36,118 bases of DNA, from NCBI GenBank assembly GCA_017854795.1, contig JAFMHB010000022.1:1-36118 (forward strand). The letters run 5' to 3'. A program made the translations under genes and the position numbers. The first letter of the stretch is position 1. Every line of letters starts with the position of its first letter. The DNA is from Candidatus Nanopelagicales bacterium (GTDB lineage Bacteria; Actinomycetota; Actinomycetes; S36-B12). The notes under the pieces were generated by a model that ran no database searches, was not told the origin of the DNA, and worked only from the letters and a program-made list of their open reading frames with translations. Below, piece after piece: positions 30,619 to 36,118 of the stretch.

Positions 30619-32148
30619 ATGACCCGGTCATTGCCAGTCGGCATCCGTGCAATTGCACTAGGTGCCTTGGCGGCCGCGCTAATGGCCGGTTGCGCGAGCA
30701 CAAATGCGACGGCTCCCAGCGCCCCTGTAACCCAATCCACTCCGTCAGCGATCCCCGACCTTGAGGTCTTCTACAACCAAGAGATCCAATGGCGAGACTG
30801 CGGTGACGCTGACTGCACCACATTTGAGGTGCCACTGGACTACCAAGATCCCAAGGGTGATCGGGTTGAACTCGCCATGACAAAAGTGCGGGCACGTGGT
30901 GAATCAATTGGTTCACTCTTTGTTAATCCAGGTGGCCCCGGTGGCAGTGCATTCAATTACGCCAAAGCTGCTGACTACATTGTTAGCGATCACATCCGCG
31001 ATTCATTTGATGTCGTGGGTGTTGATCCGCGCGGGGTTGGTCAAAGTGACACGATTCGTTGTTTAACCGATGAACAGATTGATGCGCAGATTTCAGCCGA
31101 TGGATCCCCTGACACAACATTGGAAGAGAGTCGACTGATCCTTGACGCAGGATTCATCGGTCAAGCCTGCAAGAACAAAGACAATCCGCTAATTGCCCAC
31201 ATGTCTACCGTTGAAGTTGCTAAAGACATGGACATTGCACGAGCACTCGTCGGAGACCCGGTAATGAACTTGCTGGGGAAGAGTTACGGAACTGCAATTG
31301 GAACCACCTATATGGCGCTGTTCCCTGAACGAGTTGGTCGAATGGTCCTCGACGGAGTCCTTCCCACCTATTTGAATCAACTGGAATTAACCCAAGGGCA
31401 GGCAGAAGAATTTGAAGTTCTGTTGCGCTATTTCGTTAGTGATTGTCTCGAGCAAAGTGACTGCCCGCTCACCGGAAATGTTGATCAGGGTGTTCAACAA
31501 ATTCAGCAGTTCCTTACGGAGCTTGACTCTGAACCACTAACAGGGGTGAATCAGCGTGACCTAACGCAGAGTTTGGCCACCTTTGCGATAGTGAGTTACC
31601 TGTACTTCCCTGAACAAGATTTTCCGGACTTACGCGCCGGGTTAAATGCAGCGATCACCCGTGGCGAGCCAGACACTCTGTTAAACCTTCTTGACCAGCG
31701 AATTAGCCGCTCACCTGATGGCCGCTATACCGATAACTCTACGGATGCGTTCTACGCGGTCTCCTGCCTTGATTACCCCGTCACCCAAAGCATTGATGAC
31801 GTCCGTGACTTTGCTAACCAACTGGCAATCAGCGCTCCAACATTCGGGGACAATCTGGGCTGGGGTGTTCTTGCATGTAAAGACTGGCCCTACACGGCCC
31901 AGCAAAAAACCGACATAATCGCCAATACCTCAACACCCATCATGTTGATTGGCACCGAAAATGACCCAGCGACTCCCATCCAATGGGCAGAGGAAGTGGC
32001 AACAAAATTGGGTAACGCGGAACTCATTGTGTGGGAAGGCGGTTACAACCACACCGCCTACCGTGAAGGCAGCGACTGTGTCACCGACCGTGTTGATGCC
32101 TACCTGCTTGAGGGGACAATCTCCCCGGGCACCACAACCACCTGCTAG
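30619..32148 (+). CDS. Secreted tripeptidyl-aminopeptidase-like lipoprotein (alpha/beta hydrolase, TAP C-domain)
   Basis: A 509-residue lipoprotein with lipobox LMAGC (Cys25) and an alpha/beta hydrolase fold. The oxyanion motif is NPGGPGGSAFNYAK, the nucleophile Ser222 lies in LLGKSYGTAIGTTY, and the C-terminal TAP-like domain carries the Asp in GTENDPATP and the His in GGYNHTAY. The family includes Streptomyces tripeptidyl aminopeptidases and mycobacterial lipid-anchored hydrolases such as CaeA (Hip1), so it probably trims peptides outside the membrane. The ATG at 30619 is chosen because TACCGT lies 7 nt upstream and the signal peptide then has normal length. csoR follows after its own promoter. 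Confidence 0.9.
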   Translation: MTRSLPVGIRAIALGALAAALMAGCASTNATAPSAPVTQSTPSAIPDLEVFYNQEIQWRDCGDADCTTFEVPLDYQDPKGDRVELAMTKVRARGESIGSLFVNPGGPGGSAFNYAKAADYIVSDHIRDSFDVVGVDPRGVGQSDTIRCLTDEQIDAQISADGSPDTTLEESRLILDAGFIGQACKNKDNPLIAHMSTVEVAKDMDIARALVGDPVMNLLGKSYGTAIGTTYMALFPERVGRMVLDGVLPTYLNQLELTQGQAEEFEVLLRYFVSDCLEQSDCPLTGNVDQGVQQIQQFLTELDSEPLTGVNQRDLTQSLATFAIVSYLYFPEQDFPDLRAGLNAAITRGEPDTLLNLLDQRISRSPDGRYTDNSTDAFYAVSCLDYPVTQSIDDVRDFANQLAISAPTFGDNLGWGVLACKDWPYTAQQKTDIIANTSTPIMLIGTENDPATPIQWAEEVATKLGNAELIVWEGGYNHTAYREGSDCVTDRVDAYLLEGTISPGTTTTC

Positions 32149-32153
32149 GAGGC

Positions 32154-32170
32154 ATACCCCCAAGGGGTAT
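32154..32170. promoter_or_regulatory. CsoR operator
   Basis: ATACCCCCAAGGGGTAT has perfect 7-bp arms around CAA and closely matches the G-rich pseudopalindrome bound by copper-sensing CsoR repressors. It lies 9 bp before the csoR ATG, and its end overlaps the -10 hexamer. CsoR without copper would block the promoter; Cu(I) binding would release it. Confidence 0.85.
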
Positions 32171-32173
32171 AGT
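32168..32173 (+). promoter_or_regulatory. -10 element of csoR-copZ-copA (leaderless start)
   Basis: TATAGT is followed by TAAGGC and the csoR ATG. Its first three bases belong to the CsoR operator. Confidence 0.6.
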
Positions 32174-32179
32174 TAAGGC

Positions 32180-32464
32180 ATGAATCATGGCTATTCCGCA
32201 GACAAAGAGGCGGTTCTCAAGCGCTTAAAGCGCATTGAAGGACAAGTCCGTGGCATTGAACGGATGGTCGAAGAAGACACCTACTGCATTGACGTTCTCA
32301 CCCAAGTTTCTGCAGCGACAAAAGCACTGCAATCAGTTGCGCTCATATTGGTGGGGGATCACCTCAACCACTGTGTCGCAGACGCCATTGTTCAAGGTGG
32401 CACCCAAGCCCAAGAAAAGATTCAAGAAGCCCAAGACGCTATTGCCCGACTCGTGAGGAGTTAA
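32180..32464 (+). CDS. csoR: Copper-sensing repressor CsoR
   Basis: A 94-residue all-helical repressor of the CsoR/RcnR family. The Cu(I) ligands Cys36, His61 and Cys65 fall at the same numbers as in M. tuberculosis CsoR (YCIDVL, GDHLNHC). The N-terminus KRLKRIEGQVRGIERM is the DNA-contact helix pair of the family. It starts at ATG 32180 next to its operator and is followed after 5 bp by copZ, so it controls its own operon. Confidence 0.95.
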   Translation: MNHGYSADKEAVLKRLKRIEGQVRGIERMVEEDTYCIDVLTQVSAATKALQSVALILVGDHLNHCVADAIVQGGTQAQEKIQEAQDAIARLVRS

Positions 32465-32469
32465 TCACC

Positions 32470-32688
32470 ATGTCGGAAAAAAACATCAACGTTGACGGAA
32501 TGACCTGCGGACACTGTGTTAATGCAGTAACCGAGGAAATTTCTAAAATTCCCGGCGTTACTGCGGTAAACATTGATTTACGCGCAAGCGAAATCTCACC
32601 GGTCACCATTACTGCAGGCAACGAAATCAGTGACGCTGACATCGCCGCAGCTGTTGAAGAAGCAGGCTACTCAATCGTCTCCGCATGA
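32470..32688 (+). CDS. copZ: Copper chaperone CopZ (HMA domain)
   Basis: A 72-residue single heavy-metal-associated domain with the Cu(I) motif GMTCGHC near residues 10-16 and the usual beta-alpha-beta-beta-alpha-beta pattern ([20 protein letters not shown]). It would carry Cu(I) in the cytoplasm to CopA. GAGGAG lies before the ATG with a 9-nt spacer. Its stop overlaps copA by ATGA. Confidence 0.93.
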   Translation: MSEKNINVDGMTCGHCVNAVTEEISKIPGVTAVNIDLRASEISPVTITAGNEISDADIAAAVEEAGYSIVSA

Positions 32689-34904
32689 GTGATCACATGA
32701 GCACCCCGGTAGTTCTGGCAGTGGGCGGCATGACCTGTGCTTCGTGTGCCATGCGGGTTGAAAAGAAATTAAATAAACTCCCAGGCGTTGTAGCAACCGT
32801 GAATTACGCAACCGAAAACGCCACAATTGAGTTACCCACAGAGTTAAGCATTAATGATGCAATCGCCGCGGTTGAATCCGCTGGATACACGGCCAAAGAG
32901 CTAGCGCACAGTGGTGACGAACAAGGTGAAATCAAAGATTCTGCCGAAGTCGTCCTCCGCAACCGACTTGTAATCTCTTCGATTCTCACCGTTCCCGTAG
33001 TACTCATGGCAATGATTCCCGCACTTCAATTTGATTACTGGCAATGGCTCTCACTAACACTTGCAAGCCCTGTCGTGATCTGGGGAGCGCTACCGTTTCA
33101 CCGAGCGACCTGGACCAACCTTCGGCATGGCGCCGCCACCATGGACACTCTTATTTCAATGGGGGTAATCGCCGCCTACACCTGGTCCCTCTACGCCTTG
33201 TTCTTTGGCGGGGCAGGTGAAACTGGAATGAAAATGGAATTCACCCTCCTCCCCAATCACAGTGGCACAAGTGAGATCTACCTTGAAGTCGCATCAGCGG
33301 TAACCGTTTTCATTCTGCTCGGTCGGTATTTTGAATCACGAGCAAAATCAAAAAGCAGCGCGGCGTTAACAGCGCTCCTGAACCTTGGCGCCAAAACCGT
33401 CTCAGTCATAACAGCTGGGACCGAAAGTCAAATTCCGATCGGCAGTTTGAAGTTGGGGGACAACTTTGTTGTCCGACCCGGAGAGCGAATTGCGACTGAT
33501 GGAATCGTTGTTGAGGGCGCAAGCGCTGTCGACGAAAGCATGATTACAGGTGAGTCAATCCCTATCGAAGTAACAGCGGGGGACCGTGTTACCGGGGCAA
33601 CGCTAAACGCAAGTGGTCGGCTCGTTATTGAAGCAACCGCAATTGGTTCCGACACGGCACTCGCGAGAATCACGAGCTTGGTCGAAAATGCCCAGGCGGG
33701 TAAAGCGCCGATTCAGCGCTTGGCTGACCGGGTTGCCGCCATCTTTGTCCCTATCGTCATTCTGCTCGCCCTTGGCACTTTGATTGGTTGGCTACTTGCT
33801 GGTGAAGAACCCAACTTCGCATTCACTGCCGCGGTCGCAGTACTTATCATCGCCTGCCCGTGTGCATTGGGTCTTGCAACACCCACCGCACTGCTGGTGG
33901 GAACCGGTCGTGGCGCCCAGTTAGGTGTTCTCATTCGCGGACCCCAAATCCTCGAATCAACAAAACGGGTCAACGTAATTGCCTTGGACAAAACCGGAAC
34001 CATCACGACAGGGAAAATGTCGGTGCAAGAGATCAAACTCACCGGGAACGTCAGCCTCAACGAATTCCTTACTGTTGCAGGTTCCCTTGAAAACTCCAGC
34101 GAACACCCAATCGCTCAATCAATCTCGAACTACGCCAAGGAGCGCGTGGAACTCGTCACTCCCATGGACTTTGTTTCAACCCAAGGACGCGGAGTGCAAG
34201 GGTTCATCAACGACAAGGCCGCGATAATCGGTAACCCTGATTGGCTAGCTACCGAGTTCTCACTCGCCGTTGACACGAACTGGGTATCAATTCAACAAGA
34301 TCAAGGTCACACCGTTGTCGCTGTTGCCTGGAACGGTGAAGTCCGCGGATTCATTTCCGTCTCAGACACCATCAAGGCTGACTCCAAAAGTGCAATCGCG
34401 CGATTCAAAGAACTTGGTCTAACCCCTGTCCTTATCTCGGGAGATAACCGCAGTGCAGCCAAGCAGGTCGCCAAGGAAGTCGGTATTGACACCGTGTATG
34501 CAGGGGTTCTCCCCGCAGACAAAGTCGGCATCATTGTGCAACTCCAATCCGAGGGAAAAGTTGTCGCAATGGTGGGAGACGGCGTCAACGACGCGGCAGC
34601 ACTGGTTCAAGCAGATCTCGGTATGTCCATGGGATCTGGCACGGACGTCGCTATTGAAGTTAGTGACATTACGCTCACCAACAGCAACCTGACAAGTGCA
34701 GCAACAGGAATTGATCTTGCCCGCAAGACCCTAGCCACAATCAAAGGAAACTTATTCTGGGCCTTCGCCTACAACGTGGCAGCAATACCGCTTGCCATGG
34801 CTGGGCTCCTGAATCCAATGATTGCTGGAGCCGCAATGGCTTTCTCTAGCGTTTTCGTCCTCACAAATAGCCTCCGTCTCCGAGGGTTCAAGCCCACCAA
34901 GTAA
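32685..34904 (+). CDS. copA: Cu(I)-exporting P1B-type ATPase
   Basis: CopA pumps Cu(I) out of the cytoplasm. The 739 residues contain one N-terminal HMA domain (GGMTCASC, Cys18 and Cys21), eight membrane helices, the metal-binding CPC motif at 391-393 ([15 protein letters not shown]), TGES actuator loop, phosphorylated Asp435 in DKTGTIT, the P1B-specific HP in SSEHPIA and [10 protein letters not shown]. The last helices have YN ([12 protein letters not shown]) and M-x2-SS ([17 protein letters not shown]), the marks of Cu(I) specificity. It ends the csoR operon, 22 bp before the tRNA gene. Confidence 0.96.
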   Translation: MSDHMSTPVVLAVGGMTCASCAMRVEKKLNKLPGVVATVNYATENATIELPTELSINDAIAAVESAGYTAKELAHSGDEQGEIKDSAEVVLRNRLVISSILTVPVVLMAMIPALQFDYWQWLSLTLASPVVIWGALPFHRATWTNLRHGAATMDTLISMGVIAAYTWSLYALFFGGAGETGMKMEFTLLPNHSGTSEIYLEVASAVTVFILLGRYFESRAKSKSSAALTALLNLGAKTVSVITAGTESQIPIGSLKLGDNFVVRPGERIATDGIVVEGASAVDESMITGESIPIEVTAGDRVTGATLNASGRLVIEATAIGSDTALARITSLVENAQAGKAPIQRLADRVAAIFVPIVILLALGTLIGWLLAGEEPNFAFTAAVAVLIIACPCALGLATPTALLVGTGRGAQLGVLIRGPQILESTKRVNVIALDKTGTITTGKMSVQEIKLTGNVSLNEFLTVAGSLENSSEHPIAQSISNYAKERVELVTPMDFVSTQGRGVQGFINDKAAIIGNPDWLATEFSLAVDTNWVSIQQDQGHTVVAVAWNGEVRGFISVSDTIKADSKSAIARFKELGLTPVLISGDNRSAAKQVAKEVGIDTVYAGVLPADKVGIIVQLQSEGKVVAMVGDGVNDAAALVQADLGMSMGSGTDVAIEVSDITLTNSNLTSAATGIDLARKTLATIKGNLFWAFAYNVAAIPLAMAGLLNPMIAGAAMAFSSVFVLTNSLRLRGFKPTK

Positions 34905-34926
34905 CCTTGGCAAGCCCATTGGGCAG

Positions 34927-35001
34927 GCCGCCTTAGCTCAGGGGTAGAGCAACGCACTCGTAATGCGTAGGTCCGGAGTTCGAATCTCCGAGGCGGCTCC
35001 A
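34927..35001 (+). tRNA. tRNA-Thr (anticodon CGT)
   Basis: The cloverleaf is complete: acceptor stem GCCGCCT with AGGCGGC, D arm GCTC...GAGC, anticodon stem ACGCA/TGCGT around loop CTCGTAA (anticodon CGT, reading ACG), T arm CGGAG-TTCGAAT-CTCCG, discriminator T, and an encoded CCA at 34999-35001. Its 3' part, from the anticodon stem on, is repeated exactly at 36006-36058. Confidence 0.95.
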
Positions 35002-35003
35002 CG
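34951..35003 (+). repeat. Left copy of the 53-bp tRNA repeat (candidate att site)
   Basis: These 53 bases, from the base before the anticodon stem to two bases past the CCA, recur exactly 1,055 bp downstream. Imperfect similarity continues for a further 60 ungapped positions (46 identical). A tRNA 3' end duplicated at the far side of an insert is the usual trace of site-specific integration. Confidence 0.85.
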
Positions 35004-35047
35004 TTTTGGGCTCGCTTTACGTGGATGTGCGCCTCGTTTACGCACAT
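34999..35047 (+). other. Two hairpins directly after (and including) the tRNA CCA end
   Basis: CCACGT at 34999-35004 pairs with ACGTGG at 35019-35024, so the stem includes the encoded CCA. ATGTGCG at 35025-35031 pairs with CGCACAT at 35041-35047. They may end or process the tRNA transcript. In the downstream copy the first stem is kept by a paired change. Confidence 0.55.
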
Positions 35048-35113
35048 GTGCGCGCGGAGTCTTGTGTGGTTGCATGAAAGAATTGGAAAGTTTTTTGTTG
35101 ATCATGGAACTAT

Positions 35114-35141
35114 TTGTGCCCGTGCAGCCCTCTAATAAGGT
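35114..35141 (+). promoter_or_regulatory. Candidate promoter of the secreted protein gene
   Basis: TTGTGC at 35114-35119 and TAAGGT at 35136-35141 are 16 bp apart. They would give a leader of about 50 nt before the ATG at 35199. The rest of the 197-bp stretch after the tRNA holds the two tRNA-proximal hairpins and no gene that can be supported. Confidence 0.45.
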
Positions 35142-35198
35142 GTAGTTACCGTTAGTGGCCGTAAATGTTTTTCTCAGTCGTCTCACAGGGAGTTTTTA

Positions 35199-35861
35199 AT
35201 GTCTGTTGTTTCTGGTAAGTCCATAGTCGCATTTGCGGCGTCACTGGTGATGGCGGCGGGCGGGTTAACTGTGACATCTAGTCCAGCGTTTGCGGCTGAA
35301 AAAGATGAGAAGCCGCAGAAGGTCAGTGTGCTGTTTGCTTTTGATGGCCGGGCAGCGTTCATGACTGCGGTAAATGGTTCCCAGCGCATGTATGACTTCG
35401 TGATGCCTCTGACATGCACGAGTGCCACCGAATGTGAGGAAGTGATGTGGTTCACTGATCGTCCAGTGCGTGATTCGGACTCGATGACTTTTGAGAATTT
35501 TGCGGGGTTGTGGGATGTGAAAGGCAATAACAGTTTCCGCAGCGATCCACCTAATATTGCGATCGTTACCCAAAACGGTGAATCACGCAGCACGATTATT
35601 GCTGACATGCGTAACCCACGGGTAGCAACAACTACAGACGGGCAGAAGTACTTCACTGCCCGGGTACGCACCGAAACGCAAAAAGGGACCACTCAAATTG
35701 CTAAAAGCGACAGCCCGCTCGCCCGTCACGCCACAAACCCCACCAGCACACCGATTCCCAACAACCTCGGCCCCACCAGTATCTTCATTGACCCACTGGA
35801 GATAAATGAAATTGATATCCGCGTACGCTTGGCTAAACCCATCCCAGTCCAGCGATATTGA
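35199..35861 (+). CDS. Secreted protein of unknown function, cargo of the tRNA-flanked unit
   Basis: A 220-residue protein with a Sec signal peptide (hydrophobic core IVAFAASLVMAAGGLTV, cleavage probably after SPAFA near residue 32). GGGAG lies 6 nt before the ATG. The mature part has two Cys (CTSATEC) and the ordered motifs WFTDRPVRDS, FAGLWDV, FRSDPPNIAIV, an IADMRNPRV segment and a late GPTSIFIDP. From memory this pattern (FxDRP ... W ... DPPN ... SLFID) recurs in a widespread family of secreted or lipoprotein-like bacterial proteins with no known role; this should be treated as recollection, not a search result. It is the only gene between the two tRNA repeats. Confidence 0.72.
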   Translation: MSVVSGKSIVAFAASLVMAAGGLTVTSSPAFAAEKDEKPQKVSVLFAFDGRAAFMTAVNGSQRMYDFVMPLTCTSATECEEVMWFTDRPVRDSDSMTFENFAGLWDVKGNNSFRSDPPNIAIVTQNGESRSTIIADMRNPRVATTTDGQKYFTARVRTETQKGTTQIAKSDSPLARHATNPTSTPIPNNLGPTSIFIDPLEINEIDIRVRLAKPIPVQRY

Positions 35862-35877
35862 GCGACTTGTTCATCGC

Positions 35878-35905
35878 GCAGTAAAAAAAGAACTTTTTCA
35901 ACTGC
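35878..35905 (+). terminator. Hairpin after the secreted protein gene
   Basis: GCAGT pairs with ACTGC, and inside it AAAAAG pairs with CTTTTT around a 2-3 nt loop, 17 bp after the stop. No T-run follows the stem, so termination strength is uncertain. Confidence 0.4.
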
Positions 35906-35982
35906 GAATACACCGGATTGCCTGTGAAAGCTTGAAGGTCGCTGTCACGAAGCCTTGGTCTCGCTCCGTGACTTGTCGAATA

Positions 35983-35995
35983 CGTACATTTTTGC
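35983..35995 (+). repeat. CGTACATTTTTGC repeat, left of the tRNA fragment
   Basis: This 13-mer recurs with one T fewer at 36085-36096, on the other side of the tRNA fragment. The pair could be arm-type recombinase sites around a core, or chance. A 17-nt-loop hairpin GTCACG/CGTGAC lies just before it at 35945-35974. Confidence 0.4.
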
Positions 35996-36005
35996 GCACA
36001 GTCCT

Positions 36006-36058
36006 AACGCACTCGTAATGCGTAGGTCCGGAGTTCGAATCTCCGAGGCGGCTCCACG
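36006..36058 (+). repeat. Right copy: tRNA-Thr 3' fragment (candidate att site)
   Basis: An exact 53-base copy of the tRNA-Thr 3' part, without acceptor 5' strand or D arm, so it cannot fold as a tRNA. It is followed by a diverged copy of the 60 bases that follow the real tRNA, including a CCACGG/CCGTGG hairpin (36054-36059 with 36074-36079) and an identical last 20 bases at the window edge. Confidence 0.88.
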
Positions 36059-36084
36059 GTTCTGGCTCGTTTTCCGTGGATATG

Positions 36085-36096
36085 CGTACATTTTGC
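36085..36096 (+). repeat. CGTACATTTTGC repeat, right of the tRNA fragment
   Basis: Partner of the 13-mer at 35983-35995. The stretch GCGTACAT at 36084-36091 can also pair with ATGTGCGC at 36101-36108 in the second hairpin of this copy. Confidence 0.4.
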
Positions 36097-36118
36097 CTAC
36101 ATGTGCGCGCGGAGTCTT

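Noticed and set aside
34963-35145. A 60-codon open frame running out of the tRNA gene
   Set aside because: It starts inside the tRNA anticodon arm and crosses both hairpins; composition is Arg/Cys-rich and unlike a protein. A shorter start at 35075 gives only 23 codons without support.
36003-36012. Integron attC-like core (TCCTAAC near the repeat)
   Set aside because: Only one half-site resembles the consensus, and its first base does not fit. No partner GTTRRRY or integrase is seen.
36001-36058. A second functional tRNA-Thr gene
   Set aside because: The bases before the anticodon stem do not form a D arm or the 5' acceptor strand, so only a 3' fragment is present.

Overview
The window is a chromosome segment from an actinobacterium (Actinomycetota). 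Gene order follows the block known in Mycobacterium tuberculosis and Streptomyces: MBL hydrolase / crp // nth - TlpA-like - Nudix - marP, then an EphE-like hydrolase, acs, a HAD-IB phosphatase // ssd - tadA - tadB - tadC - pilin-like - TadE - TadE-like, DECH helicase, topA, tmk, holB. Base composition looks moderate rather than very GC-rich. Genes are tightly packed, with many ATGA/GTGA overlaps and two convergent pairs that overlap at their 3' ends. This suggests a streamlined, possibly aquatic, actinobacterium. The genus cannot be read from the sequence.

Layout. 1-680: the end of an MBL-fold hydrolase, then a HigB-HigA toxin-antitoxin pair fused and killed by an internal deletion. 682-4755: crp, divergent from the nth operon (base-excision repair, envelope thioredoxin, Nudix CoA hydrolase, periplasmic serine protease); a perfect Crp-type palindrome overlaps the nth promoter. 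4767-10531: a six-gene minus-strand operon (nhaA, holin-X-like protein, EphE-like hydrolase, DUF309, Fe-S (6-4) photolyase, MFS exporter). 10591-15151: acs, a degenerate Fic-like protein, an orphan sugar ABC permease and a HAD phosphatase. 15238-20013: a Tad/Flp-type pilus or secretion locus. 19973-22630: DECH helicase and a divergent STAS protein. 22787-29858: proton-pumping pyrophosphatase, topA, tmk, holB. 29815-32148: a membrane protein and a secreted tripeptidyl-peptidase-like lipoprotein, divergent from a shared promoter. 32154-34904: a copper-efflux operon (csoR-copZ-copA) with its CsoR operator.

34927-36118: a complete tRNA-Thr(CGT) is followed 1,055 bp later by an exact 53-bp copy of its 3' part, and similarity continues to the window edge. 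Between the copies lies one secreted protein of unknown function and no integrase. This looks like a small tRNA-anchored cassette, perhaps the first unit of a tandem array, and is the most unusual structure here. A second theme is leaderless expression: at least eight genes have a TANNNT hexamer ending 6-7 nt before the start codon, four of them with the same TACCGT hexamer (one as its near-mirror TACGGT).
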